Source: a virus. From it: a stretch of 30,812 nucleotides of DNA. Shown piece by piece: positions 6,985 to 13,675 of the stretch. A model generated the notes under the pieces. That model had not been told where the DNA came from. It saw nothing but the letters and a program-made list of their open reading frames with translations, and did no database searches. Position numbers and translations under genes: made by a program. How positions within the stretch are numbered: the first letter of the stretch is position 1; every line of letters starts with the position of its first letter. The DNA lies in the IMG/VR virus record IMGVR_UViG_3300010413_000237, positions 1 to 30,812 of that record; one strand, given 5' to 3'.

Positions 6985-7207
6985 CGTCTCCATCTCCCTC
7001 ATCCCTTATTGTACCACGATTCGCCTCCCGTGTCAAGCGGTGAGGCGGATGTTTGTCCAGCATTGCGAGCAGGAACTCGAACTCCTGCGAAAGCTGGACG
7101 AGGTACGCTTCGCACTGCGTACCGGTGCGATGCTCCAGCAATGCACGCTCGGTGATGATTACCATCGAGCGAACCTGCCCCATGATGTACTCGCTGGTCT
7201 CGCTCAT
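6962..7207 (-). CDS. Small hypothetical protein
   Basis: This 81-aa frame starts by TAATG overlap with the primase stop. The N-terminal two thirds (MSETSEYIMGQVRSMVIITE and on to LAMLDKH) look like two long helices; the tail is highly charged (DEGDGDDDERRPG). Its end overlaps the promoter and the start of the HTH gene by 23 bases, so the promoter at 7008-7036 is inside this gene. No family is recognised. Confidence 0.72.
   Translation of the reverse strand: MSETSEYIMGQVRSMVIITERALLEHRTGTQCEAYLVQLSQEFEFLLAMLDKHPPHRLTREANRGTIRDEGDGDDDERRPG
7008..7036 (-). promoter_or_regulatory. Sigma-70 extended -10 promoter
   Basis: On the minus strand a perfect TTGACA (7036-7031) is followed by a 17-base spacer and TGG-TACAAT (-10 at 7013-7008). 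Spacing, the full -35 and the extended -10 make it a very strong host-type promoter. It lies inside the 3' end of the preceding gene and should start transcription near 7001, feeding the HTH, OB-fold, helicase and polymerase genes. Confidence 0.85.
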
Positions 7208-8046
7208 TACGCTGCCCTCCTCAGTAATTGGACAATCTGTTCGTCGGAAAGTTCCTTCGGGTCTGCACCGACGCCGGTGATCTTAGTCACGTCGGCGTAC
7301 GGTGTGATCCTCCGGGCCAGCTTGCGCTGCGACTCGCGCACCGCAGGGTTGTCGTCGTCCAGCCACACCAGCACACGGTTCGGCTTGTACCGCAGGATGC
7401 CGGCCATCGTAGTCTCACCAAGCTGGGCGTTGAGGATGGCGGTCGCCGTAGCGAACCGCCCTACCTTCACCGCACTCAGCATGTCCTCGACCACTACCAT
7501 CGTGCCGAAGTCTAGGTGCTCGCCCCAGCCTGCCGTGAAGAACGGCCGGTCCCACCCCTCCTGCTTGCGTGTCAAGTACTTGGGTCCCTGATCGTGGTCA
7601 AGCAAGCGGCGCGCTTGGAAAGCGATCATCTCGCCGCCCTGCCAGATCGGGAGGATGGCCCGCTTCCAGTTGTCGGACCACCCAAACCCGTAGTGCCTCC
7701 GCTCCTCCATCGTGATCCCGTACTTGGCGAACCACACGTTGGCCTTGACGTGACAGTCACTCAGCTCGTACCGCATGTCGTTCGGTAAGCGCAGCTTATG
7801 GACCGTCCTGTCTTTCGCACGTTTCCTTATGAACGACTGTCGACCGAGGGACCAGCGCCCCGACTGGGCGCAATGGTGACAGTACCCGATCAGGTGTACC
7901 CCGTCCCGCTTCACGAACAGCCGGCCCTTCCGGTCGGCACCGCTCGGGCAGTTCGGGTGGTTGACGTGTACCTGCTGCCCGTCCTCCAGTTCCTTGAACT
8001 CCGGGTGCAGGGCCAGTACTTCATGCCAGTCAAGTCGGTCGAACAT
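7207..8046 (-). CDS. DNA primase (zinc ribbon plus Toprim)
   Basis: The 279-aa protein begins MFDRLDWHEVLALHPEFKEL. A zinc-binding N-terminus has H30, C33 (HPNCPSG) and C56, C59 (YCHHCAQSG). The Toprim domain shows the glutamate strand VVVEDMLSAVKVG and the metal-binding LVWLDDDNPA. This matches the primase half of T7 gp4, which makes RNA primers, but here it is a stand-alone gene rather than fused to helicase. A GTG two codons upstream (8052) is in frame, but the ATG at 8046 follows GAGGTG and is preferred. The pair with the helicase at 5060-6337 would form the priming-unwinding unit. Confidence 0.93.
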   Translation of the reverse strand: MFDRLDWHEVLALHPEFKELEDGQQVHVNHPNCPSGADRKGRLFVKRDGVHLIGYCHHCAQSGRWSLGRQSFIRKRAKDRTVHKLRLPNDMRYELSDCHVKANVWFAKYGITMEERRHYGFGWSDNWKRAILPIWQGGEMIAFQARRLLDHDQGPKYLTRKQEGWDRPFFTAGWGEHLDFGTMVVVEDMLSAVKVGRFATATAILNAQLGETTMAGILRYKPNRVLVWLDDDNPAVRESQRKLARRITPYADVTKITGVGADPKELSDEQIVQLLRRAA

Positions 8047-8056
8047 GGTCACCTCG

Positions 8057-8281
8057 TTAGTCGAGGAGGTACTTCTCCTCCGGGTAGATCACGACGTGGC
8101 TGGGATGGCCCAGCTTGTCGTGCCACAGGTTGTCGTAGCGGTGCTCCGGCAGGTTCTCGAACGCCTTCTGCAAGCACTTGGGGCAGCAGAACTCCTCGAC
8201 CGGGTTGCCATTCGCATCGTACGCATCCGGTATCAGCAGCGTAGCTGCCGGCATCGGACCATCACAGGCTTTGCAGTGCAT
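8057..8281 (-). CDS. Small zinc-ribbon protein
   Basis: The 74-aa product starts MHCKACDGPM and contains two cysteine pairs, CKAC (3-6) and CCPKC (about residues 31-35), spaced as in a zinc ribbon. The rest is aromatic and charged (HRYDNLWHDKLGHPSHVVIY). The ATG overlaps the preceding stop as TGATG, and a longer frame from 8398 is rejected because it would cover the neighbouring gene. Similar small zinc-ribbon proteins are common in phage early regions; function unknown. Confidence 0.78.
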   Translation of the reverse strand: MHCKACDGPMPAATLLIPDAYDANGNPVEEFCCPKCLQKAFENLPEHRYDNLWHDKLGHPSHVVIYPEEKYLLD

Positions 8282-8538
8282 CACTTCTTCCCCTTGGTTC
8301 CGTACTTGAACAGGTCGACAATGACTTGGTGGTGATCCCAGTCGATGTCGCAGCTTTCGTAAGGCCCACCGTCGATCAGGTCCGACAGTGCCTTCCACGT
8401 ACTGTGCAGTGTCGTCAGCCGGGCGTGGTTCTGTGCATCCACAGACATCGACCCGATCAGCAGCCGCACCTCACGCGCCTCGGCGTCGGTCAGCGTCAGC
8501 TTGATGTTGCCCTTCGTGGTGTATCGTGCCTTTGCCAT
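8281..8538 (-). CDS. Small hypothetical protein
   Basis: This 85-aa protein (MAKARYTTKGNIKLTLTDAE) has a beta start followed by two helices and a basic end (KYGTKGKK). The ribosome site AGGAG lies about 9 bases upstream, and the stop overlaps the next ATG. The opening IKLTLTDAEAREVRLLIG resembles short phage proteins of unknown role, from memory. No catalytic motif is visible. Confidence 0.75.
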   Translation of the reverse strand: MAKARYTTKGNIKLTLTDAEAREVRLLIGSMSVDAQNHARLTTLHSTWKALSDLIDGGPYESCDIDWDHHQVIVDLFKYGTKGKK

Positions 8539-8539
8539 G

Positions 8540-8779
8540 TTAGTTGATCTCCTGTGTGTCGGTAGGTTTCAGCAGGTGCAGCGGCTTGACTGCGCCCGAC
8601 TGTATCAGCTCGAAGTACATGCGAAGGAACCCTGTCGCCATCGCGTACATGCCGAACGAGTCGGCGTTACCCATGCCCTGCTCGTCAGGCTCAAGGGCGT
8701 CGGGGTTATCCCGTCGCCACTGTTCCAGTGTGCCGGCCATCAGGCCGAGGCTTACTTGCGTTGCGTAATCAAGACTCAT
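8540..8779 (-). CDS. Small hypothetical protein
   Basis: The 79-aa frame starts MSLDYATQVSLGLMAGTLEQ, with GAGG 9 bases upstream and an 11-base overlap with the previous gene. Upstream in-frame starts are shadow sequence of that gene. The protein is largely helical with an acidic middle (NPDALEPDEQGMG) and a C-terminal FLRMYFELIQSG segment. It is not recognised. Confidence 0.72.
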   Translation of the reverse strand: MSLDYATQVSLGLMAGTLEQWRRDNPDALEPDEQGMGNADSFGMYAMATGFLRMYFELIQSGAVKPLHLLKPTDTQEIN

Positions 8780-8936
8780 CGTCATCGTCCTCGTCTTTCG
8801 GTACAAAGATGTGGGCACGCACCGCGTACCCTCCAACCACCTCCCATACGTCGTCGTACGGGTCGTTCCCCACGTGGATGTTGTCGTCGCCGAGGTACCT
8901 GAACCTCGCCCGCTGCACCACCTCATCGTACGTCAT
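8769..8936 (-). CDS. Small acidic-tailed hypothetical protein
   Basis: The 55-aa protein begins MTYDEVVQRARFRYLGDDNI and ends in a strongly acidic tail (KDEDDDDES). An earlier ATG at 8954 exists, but GGGAGG sits 6 bases before the 8936 ATG, which also overlaps the upstream stop by 14 bases. The body has alternating aromatic and aliphatic strands (DVWEVVGGYAVRAHIFV), suggesting a small beta fold. Function unknown. Confidence 0.72.
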   Translation of the reverse strand: MTYDEVVQRARFRYLGDDNIHVGNDPYDDVWEVVGGYAVRAHIFVPKDEDDDDES

Positions 8937-9153
8937 AGTGAACCTCCCATCCAAGGTGCCAGCGCCAGAACTTCAGCGCGATACGAAAGCCACGGCGCAG
9001 CCAGTAGTCTTTCGGCTTGCGTATGCCCGGCTTGATGTCCGTCGCCGGAACCGGAGACTCCAGCGTCGTCACCGAGTACAGCGGTGTCAGCAGTACACAG
9101 GGCAGCAAGTTGTACACGTGCCCGCAGTAGGCGCATTGTTTCACGATCTTCAT
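8923..9153 (-). CDS. Small protein with N-terminal CxxC
   Basis: The 76-aa product starts MKIVKQCAYCGHVYNLLPCV, with a CxxC knuckle and a further Cys at residue 19. The C-terminal half is basic and Trp-rich (DYWLRRGFRIALKFWRWHLG), which could be an amphipathic or membrane-associated helix. AAGGAG lies about 10 bases before the ATG. A full zinc site is not evident. Function unknown. Confidence 0.72.
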   Translation of the reverse strand: MKIVKQCAYCGHVYNLLPCVLLTPLYSVTTLESPVPATDIKPGIRKPKDYWLRRGFRIALKFWRWHLGWEVHYDVR

Positions 9154-9342
9154 TCACGGGTGCTCCTTGATGCAGAGGTACTCGATGCTGCGCACCGCAT
9201 ACCTGTTGTCGTTCTGCTGTACCCACGCCTTGCCGGCCGCTTCGCACGCGGCCGAGTCCCGTGAGTGCAGCGTCACGTGGTCGATTGCAACACCGCTACT
9301 CGTTTGCAGTGTCAGGATCAGCAGCCACTCGTATGCTATCAT
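9154..9342 (-). CDS. Small protein with N-terminal hydrophobic segment
   Basis: The 62-aa product starts MIAYEWLLILTLQTSSGVAI, a short hydrophobic segment that may be a signal anchor, then a soluble part with two cysteines (AACEAAGKAW and EYLCIKEHP) able to form a disulfide if exported. A GTG one codon upstream is rejected for the ATG at 9342, which overlaps the ligase stop as TGATG and has GGAGGG 7-8 bases before it. It is probably a small periplasmic or membrane protein of unknown role. Confidence 0.7.
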   Translation of the reverse strand: MIAYEWLLILTLQTSSGVAIDHVTLHSRDSAACEAAGKAWVQQNDNRYAVRSIEYLCIKEHP

Positions 9343-10229
9343 CACATATCCCTCCAGTCTCGGAAGCCTTTGAACACAGGGAAGCGGGGCTTGTCCTGCA
9401 TCCCGCTTGGCTGGTACTTGAAGGTAACAGTTCGTCCAATAACTGCGGCAGCGTCACGCCAGATGGCAGCTCGGAGAGCATCATCGAATCCTGTACCGAC
9501 TCGCAGCTCACCCCATTCTGTTGACAGTACGAGAGCACCCGTAGTTCCAGCTCCGCGAAGTCCCGCCGCATGAGTGCTTCTCTTTGCATGTCCAAGTTCA
9601 TCGCGTTCCAGTTCATTGCCATTGTGCATCTTCTCCTCAACACCGACGACCACACCCTCGGCGTCGGCGAACTGCTTCAGCTTCAGCAACCATCCCTGCT
9701 TCAGCGTGCTACGTCCCTGCTTGTACTTGCCCTTCGGGTCACGTGTCATCGTGCCCTCGTACCCAGCCAGCACGTGCTCGCTGTCGAGATCACGTAGCTG
9801 CTGCGAATGGTACACGTACACGTGCTCCACTAACACCACCTCCTCGGGGAGGCGCTGGCACGCTGCTCCGGCGTGCATGAACCGCTGCTCAAACGGGTTG
9901 TCGGGGTGCATGAATGAGTCGAACACCTCGAAGCGGAACTCCGGGGTACCGTCGACCGACATTACCTTCGACTGCACCGTGTTGAAGTCGTCACGCACAC
10001 CGTCAGTGTAGGTGACCAGCTCACCGTCGAGGAACACGATGCTCACACCGAATGAGTCCAGCGTCTTGCGTATGTGGTCGTTCGGTATCGGCTTAAACTT
10101 CCGGCTAACCGGGCCGAGTGACGGGTGAATCAGGCACCGTATCCCGTCCAGCTTCGGGCTGGCGAGCACCGGGTAGCTGATAGACTCCGGGGCGTCCATC
10201 GCCACGGCCAACATGGGTTTCGTAATCAT
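9342..10229 (-). CDS. ATP-dependent DNA ligase
   Basis: At 295 aa it is a compact phage ligase. The adenylation motif I is SPKLDGIRC with nucleophile K26; motif III is FLDGELV; motif IV is YEGTMTRDP; motif V is WLLKLKQF with paired lysines. A C-terminal OB domain follows (GALVLSTEWGELRVG to FKYQPSGM). It would seal nicks in replicated phage DNA, after the exonuclease and polymerase process Okazaki fragments. The ATG overlaps the upstream stop as ATGA and is preceded by GAGGTG. Confidence 0.95.
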   Translation of the reverse strand: MITKPMLAVAMDAPESISYPVLASPKLDGIRCLIHPSLGPVSRKFKPIPNDHIRKTLDSFGVSIVFLDGELVTYTDGVRDDFNTVQSKVMSVDGTPEFRFEVFDSFMHPDNPFEQRFMHAGAACQRLPEEVVLVEHVYVYHSQQLRDLDSEHVLAGYEGTMTRDPKGKYKQGRSTLKQGWLLKLKQFADAEGVVVGVEEKMHNGNELERDELGHAKRSTHAAGLRGAGTTGALVLSTEWGELRVGTGFDDALRAAIWRDAAAVIGRTVTFKYQPSGMQDKPRFPVFKGFRDWRDM

Positions 10230-10813
10230 GCGTCACCTCGCAGGTAGTCAATGTGTCGGGCACTCACGTCGTACTGGTCGTCGTACTTGTCCGGGTTACG
10301 GTCGGCAAGGTTCACGCACCACTGCCGCCAAAGGTACTCGCTGCCACCGATACGCTCGCACAGGTCGATGTATCCGCGCAGCTTGATCTCACGTGTGCGC
10401 AGCGTGAGGTTCGGGTCGAGGCGTAACTGCGACGCAGCTACGTCGTACATCCTTGCGTTGTGGCTGTCGATGCAGCCGATACGGTTGAACATGAGCTGGC
10501 ACATGAAGCCCGCCTTCACCATACCGAAGCCGGGCACCGTGCTCCATAGGTCCAGCAAGTCGAGGTCGTTGTGCCGACTGATCGACTCCGAGTACAGCTC
10601 GTGCTTGTTCTCCTTCAGGTACAGGTACGTGTCCCGTTTGAATCCCCAAAGGTACTGCGACGTGTGGCCATGCTCGCGCACGTCCTTGAGCATGTGCCCT
10701 ACTTGATCCCACGACTGCTGGATACTGAGCACCACCATCAGCGCCGTGTCCACCATCTGGTCACTGTTGTACCGTGCATAGTCGTTGCACGACTTGATGT
10801 GTAGCCCGTACAT
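10226..10813 (-). CDS. HhH-GPD-like protein, possible DNA glycosylase
   Basis: The chosen start at 10813 (MYGLHIKSCNDYARYNSDQM) has GGAGG 5 bases upstream; a longer frame from 10879 runs through a neighbouring small ORF. The 195-aa helical protein contains TVPGFGMVKAGFMCQLM (92-108) then GCIDSHNARMY (113-123). This mirrors the helix-hairpin-helix and following catalytic loop of endonuclease III-type glycosylases, where LPGVG..K and VDTH hold the catalytic Lys and Asp; here K100 and D116 are candidates. No iron-sulfur cysteine cluster is seen. It lies directly upstream of ligase, which would fit base-excision repair. The lysine is one residue off the usual spacing, so activity is uncertain. 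Confidence 0.65.
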   Translation of the reverse strand: MYGLHIKSCNDYARYNSDQMVDTALMVVLSIQQSWDQVGHMLKDVREHGHTSQYLWGFKRDTYLYLKENKHELYSESISRHNDLDLLDLWSTVPGFGMVKAGFMCQLMFNRIGCIDSHNARMYDVAASQLRLDPNLTLRTREIKLRGYIDLCERIGGSEYLWRQWCVNLADRNPDKYDDQYDVSARHIDYLRGDA

Positions 10814-10814
10814 A

Positions 10815-10919
10815 TTACCTCCGCTTGTCAAGTGCGCGCCACCCTCGCAGGTAGCTTGCGTCAATGAGTTTGAACACACCCTTCTGCTCGTCGAAGTAGT
10901 ACTGCCCTACCACGTCCAC
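10815..10919 (-). CDS. Tiny hypothetical protein in gene gap
   Basis: A 34-aa frame opens with GTG at 919 in the 10900s (a second GTG at 10913 overlaps the previous stop) and ends with TAA two bases before the glycosylase-like ATG. It reads DVVGQYYFDEQKGVFKLIDA and then a basic end (GWRALDKRR). It carries the ribosome site of the next gene in its last codons, as other genes in this block do, and fills an otherwise unexplained gap of about 90 bases. The start codon is uncertain and no ribosome site is obvious. Confidence 0.5.
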   Translation of the reverse strand: MDVVGQYYFDEQKGVFKLIDASYLRGWRALDKRR

Positions 10920-11308
10920 TTCAGGCCAAGCCTCACGTTGTTGAGGGCGTACCCACCCTCGACCCCGATGGTCACCACCTGCCACCCTTCACGCCAGTAC
11001 CGGGGCAGCGCACGGCTGACCCCGTAGTGAAGGACCGACGTGCCTACAAAGTAGGCGACAGTCGGAAGTGGCTCCGGGTTGCGGCCGAGTACTAACCCGG
11101 CCGGCCCCCGTTCCTCGATGTTGTCGTGGTTGCGGATGTCCATCGTGGTTCGCATGTCGATCAATGCGAACAGGTTGTACCCGATCTCCAGTGCCGTGTT
11201 CTCCGGCGTCCACTTGTCGGCAGCGCATACGCTGTCCGAGTGGAACACCGCCCAGCACCAGAACCACAGCACCCCGATGAACGCCGCCGCTTCGAGTGCC
11301 CTACGCAT
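10907..11308 (-). CDS. Exported or membrane protein, hypothetical
   Basis: This 133-aa product begins MRRALEAAAFIGVLWFWCWA, a basic N-terminus followed by a hydrophobic core and SVCAADK, which fits a cleavable signal or a membrane anchor. The remainder has ALEIGYNLFALIDMRTT, an RNPEPLPTVAYFVGTSVLHY segment and a Gly-rich hydrophobic end (VVTIGVEGGYALNNVRLGL), so further membrane contact is likely. The ATG has AAGGAGG 7-8 bases upstream. The role is unknown; a host envelope function such as superinfection exclusion would be speculation. Confidence 0.75.
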   Translation of the reverse strand: MRRALEAAAFIGVLWFWCWAVFHSDSVCAADKWTPENTALEIGYNLFALIDMRTTMDIRNHDNIEERGPAGLVLGRNPEPLPTVAYFVGTSVLHYGVSRALPRYWREGWQVVTIGVEGGYALNNVRLGLKWTW

Positions 11309-11708
11309 CGCCGGCCTCCTTCACCTTGAAGTAACACCGGGTGAACGGGTCGTACGTGTAGTCACCGGCCGGCTCGTGACGGCCGACGTTCTCCATCACA
11401 CCGAAGTACTCCTCGTGACCGTTCGGGTACACCTTGTACACCTGATGGTTGTCGACCAGCAGGCACAAGTCCTGCCCGTACCGCTTCAGGTATGCCAGCA
11501 CCAGATCGTGGTAGTTCGAGCCGAGTACGACCGACGACTCACGCTCGCCGTTGTACTCACCGATCACCAGCTTGTACGGTATCGCCGCTTCCTCCAGCTC
11601 GTCGAGCAACTGGCGGCGGCGCTGCACGTTCTCGTCGACGGTCAGCTCCGCACGGTCAGCAGAGAATATGAATACAGCCGGGCCAGATTGTGCGCGGAAT
11701 AGTTTCAT
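11301..11708 (-). CDS. DUF3293-like protein
   Basis: The 135-aa product starts MKLFRAQSGPAVFIFSADRA. The order of short motifs, FSADRAELTVDEN, then RRRQLLDELEEAAIPYKLVI, GERESSVVLG and LKRYGQDLCLL, matches the DUF3293 family as I remember it (SA.N....N, E.S..V, ..YGQ). The function of that family is unknown. AAGGAGGTG lies before the ATG, which overlaps the upstream stop as TGATG; the GTG one codon earlier is less likely. It is one of the early small genes nearest the control region, where phages often encode host-takeover factors. Confidence 0.72.
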   Translation of the reverse strand: MKLFRAQSGPAVFIFSADRAELTVDENVQRRRQLLDELEEAAIPYKLVIGEYNGERESSVVLGSNYHDLVLAYLKRYGQDLCLLVDNHQVYKVYPNGHEEYFGVMENVGRHEPAGDYTYDPFTRCYFKVKEAGDA

Positions 11709-11878
11709 CACTTCACCTCCTTCAGGTTACGCTTCGCCACCACCTGCAACTGGCCGTTGACCAGTGCGAGAGTGTGCGTCTGCTCGTTGATCTCCAGCTC
11801 GCCGAACTTGCGCACCGCCTTCGGTGCCTGTCTGTTGATGAGCTGTACGCTTGCGCCGTTCTTGGTTACCAGTGCCAT
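11708..11878 (-). CDS. Small hypothetical protein (56 aa)
   Basis: This small gene begins MALVTKNGASVQLINRQAPK and ends NLKEVK. It is preceded by AAGAGGT at 8 bases, and its stop overlaps the next ATG as TGATG, while its last codons supply that gene's AAGGAGGTG. The pattern of short alternating strands (ASVQLINR, TLALVNGQLQVVAK) suggests a small beta protein. No family is recognised. The coupling signals at both ends make it a confident gene despite its size. Confidence 0.8.
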   Translation of the reverse strand: MALVTKNGASVQLINRQAPKAVRKFGELEINEQTHTLALVNGQLQVVAKRNLKEVK

Positions 11879-11883
11879 GTCGA

Positions 11884-12072
11884 TTACCTCTTGAGTGTGT
11901 TGGTTGCGCGCATCATTATGCAGTCGAGACCGTGATCGGTGCCGAATTGAACCGCTGCGCGTGCGGCTGTCGCTTCGGCTACCGGGTTAGGGAACAGGCG
12001 TACCACGTTGCTGTCACCGTACGTGGCGTACCACTTGCGCCAGCTATTCTGGCTCACGTTGCGTGTGTCCAT
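11884..12072 (-). CDS. Small hypothetical protein
   Basis: The 62-aa frame starts MDTRNVSQNSWRKWYATYGD with GGAG about 7 bases before the ATG and overlaps the preceding gene by 29 bases. Upstream in-frame codons are shadow sequence. The product is mostly helical with an Ala-rich middle (AEATAARAAVQFGTDHG) and a basic end. No function is evident. Confidence 0.72.
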   Translation of the reverse strand: MDTRNVSQNSWRKWYATYGDSNVVRLFPNPVAEATAARAAVQFGTDHGLDCIMMRATNTLKR

Positions 12073-12232
12073 CGTAGTACTCCGGGTTGAAGTTAACGTA
12101 GTTGATCCAGTCGACCGCCGCCCAGTAGTGCGTCGGCACTGGCGGTGCCCGGAATGAGTAGTCACCCTGCGCGTACGCTTTGCGTATGCGGGCAGGCACC
12201 TCGTCGAGTGTCTTGTAGTGCGGCTTCGACAT
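12044..12232 (-). CDS. Small aromatic-rich hypothetical protein
   Basis: This 62-aa product starts MSKPHYKTLDEVPARIRKAY. It is rich in Tyr and Trp (THYWAAVDWINYVNFNPEYY). The ATG overlaps the previous stop as TGATG and has AGGAGG 4-5 bases upstream; the GTG one codon earlier is not preferred. It contains no cysteine or catalytic motif. Function unknown. Confidence 0.75.
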   Translation of the reverse strand: MSKPHYKTLDEVPARIRKAYAQGDYSFRAPPVPTHYWAAVDWINYVNFNPEYYDGHTQREPE

Positions 12233-12699
12233 CACACCTCCTGCTCGATGGCCTTCAGTATACCCTGCTCAAGGCACCGGGTCACGAACGCCTGTTGGTC
12301 GTCGACGTACTTGCCGTGCTTCTGGTAGTACATCACCTGTCCGAGAATGTCCGCCGTGATAGCGGCGAAGTCCTCGGCGACTAGCCCGTACCGCTTCGCG
12401 TGCTGCGCCATGTGTGCGTGGCTAACCGCGAGCACCTGCTGCTCACCTGCCGGGCTGAAGTCCAGCTCGTGCGCGATGTGTATCCCGTCGTGCCACGCCC
12501 GGAAGGCGTAGTTCACGTTCGGCGATGAGTAGATGGTGCGGTCGCAGCCGCCGTTGTACACCGGCAACGGCTGGCCCATCCACAAGGTGCCCCGGTGCAA
12601 CAGCAGCGCCTTGTACGTGTTCGGTGCATCCGCTACCGCAATGTGTGGCGGTGCCGCATCACGTATGAACGCTTCGAGTCGTGAGCTTGCCTTGTACAT
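12232..12699 (-). CDS. Phage hypothetical protein (155 aa)
   Basis: The sequence includes DRTIYSSPNVNYAFRAWHDG followed by IHIAHELDFSPAGE, a block I recall from uncharacterised proteins in several tailed phages. The histidines and acidic residues there (AWHDGIHIAHELD) could bind a metal or form an active site, but this is a guess. The rest is helical (VLAVSHAHMAQHAKRYG, LGQVMYYQKHGKYVDD). It has TAGGAGG 6 bases before the ATG. Function unknown. Confidence 0.78.
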   Translation of the reverse strand: MYKASSRLEAFIRDAAPPHIAVADAPNTYKALLLHRGTLWMGQPLPVYNGGCDRTIYSSPNVNYAFRAWHDGIHIAHELDFSPAGEQQVLAVSHAHMAQHAKRYGLVAEDFAAITADILGQVMYYQKHGKYVDDQQAFVTRCLEQGILKAIEQEV

Positions 12700-12708
12700 G
12701 GTAACCTC

Positions 12709-12915
12709 CTACGGTTTCCGAAAGTAGTTGAACAGCCTGAGCCAGTCGCCCTCGTTGTCGCGTGCGATTTCACGCAGCCACTTGTACTCGTCGTTGGCGT
12801 TGCGCCAGCGTCGAAAGTCGTCGCTGTATTCGTACGACCAGTCGAAGTACCGCAGCCGGTACGCGTACTCCGCGAGGCCCAGTCGTGGGCCGCGCATGAT
12901 GCCATCATTCGCCAT
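12709..12915 (-). CDS. Small hypothetical protein
   Basis: The 68-aa product begins MANDGIMRGPRLGLAEYAYR and is rich in Arg, Trp and Tyr (LRYFDWSYEYSDDFRRWRNA), ending WLRLFNYFRKP. The ribosome site GAGGAGG is 6 bases upstream, and the start overlaps the preceding gene by 11 bases. It looks like a compact helical protein. No family is recognised. Confidence 0.75.
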   Translation of the reverse strand: MANDGIMRGPRLGLAEYAYRLRYFDWSYEYSDDFRRWRNANDEYKWLREIARDNEGDWLRLFNYFRKP

Positions 12916-13288
12916 GCTTCACCTCCTCGTACTTGCGCAGGCACCGTTCGGCAGCTTCCCAGTACCGCGTCTTGCGATTGTACCCCGCGCTGGCGGTAGC
13001 GGCCACGTTCCACAACGCAGCCGCACCTTGCCAGTCGCCCCGTTTTTCCGCCGCGCTTGCGTGCTCGACGTAGAAAGCCGGTGCTTCGAGTGTCATCTGC
13101 TGGTCACCTCCACGGTCCTCCACGGTTAGCCGCTTCTCACTGAACAGCACCACTTCGAGAGTGCCGCCCGCCTCGTCCTGCACACGCAGCTTAAAGACGT
13201 GCGTGTCGTTCTTGCGGTTCACGCTGAGCGTGTACTGCTCCACGTCGGCGGATACCGCCCGATGAAAGTCAACGCCTGTCGTACTCAT
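12905..13288 (-). CDS. Protein with ANR/PerC-like C-terminal domain
   Basis: The 127-aa product has a beta-rich N-terminal half (QYTLSVNRKNDTHVFKLRVQ, LEVVLFSEKRL) and a helical C-terminal part: ASAAEKRGDWQGAAALWNVA continuing to RYWEAAERCLRKYEE. The pattern A..E..G.W..AA.LW..A...A and a closing R.W...R..C resembles the ANR/PerC/AnsR family of small transcription regulators from phages and enterobacteria. Fusion to a beta domain is unusual for that family. The ATG overlaps the previous stop and has GGGAGG 7 bases upstream. A regulatory role is inferred from resemblance only. Confidence 0.7.
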   Translation of the reverse strand: MSTTGVDFHRAVSADVEQYTLSVNRKNDTHVFKLRVQDEAGGTLEVVLFSEKRLTVEDRGGDQQMTLEAPAFYVEHASAAEKRGDWQGAAALWNVAATASAGYNRKTRYWEAAERCLRKYEEVKHGE

Positions 13289-13521
13289 GCCCGATCCTCC
13301 CGCTCAATCCACTCCGCCCCGATCACCGACACGTAGTACTCGCTATCGCTGCGCCACTCGTCGGCCGGGTCATCGCTCACAGTGCGTACGCACACCTTGC
13401 CACTGCTGCTCGGCTTGTGCGGTGGCCTGAAGTACGTCACCTCCACCACTTCGCCGTCACGTAGCACCACGCGGTCGCCTACCCGCACCTCGTCGCCTGT
13501 TTCCTGATATACCAGTCGCAT
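13285..13521 (-). CDS. Small SH3-like phage protein
   Basis: The 78-aa product MRLVYQETGDEVRVGDRVVL continues VTYFRPPHKPSSSGKVCV and closes YYVSVIGAEWIERED. I recognise this order from a common small phage protein of unknown function; the GDxV..DG.VV.V.YF pattern suggests a small beta barrel. Start TAATG overlaps the upstream stop, and GGAGGTGGAG is the ribosome site. Function unknown. Confidence 0.82.
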   Translation of the reverse strand: MRLVYQETGDEVRVGDRVVLRDGEVVEVTYFRPPHKPSSSGKVCVRTVSDDPADEWRSDSEYYVSVIGAEWIEREDRA

Positions 13522-13661
13522 TACTCCACCTCCACGAAATCGGTCAGGGTTTCCAGCGTGATGATTTCCATCTCATGCTGGGCGTCGTCGTCGTAGTTCA
13601 CAAGCTCGCACACCCATTGTGTGCGCGTCCGGTAACAGTACCCCATTTCGTAATTGCTCAT
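13521..13661 (-). CDS. Small hypothetical protein (46 aa)
   Basis: The protein begins MSNYEMGYCYRTRTQWVCEL and ends acidic (TLTDFVEVE). GGAGG lies 7 bases upstream of the ATG, and its stop overlaps the next gene as TAATG, so the gene is supported by signals at both ends despite its size. Its central run of acidic residues (NYDDDAQHEMEI) is notable. No family is recognised. Confidence 0.78.
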   Translation of the reverse strand: MSNYEMGYCYRTRTQWVCELVNYDDDAQHEMEIITLETLTDFVEVE

Positions 13662-13675
13662 TGCCGTGCCTCCGC

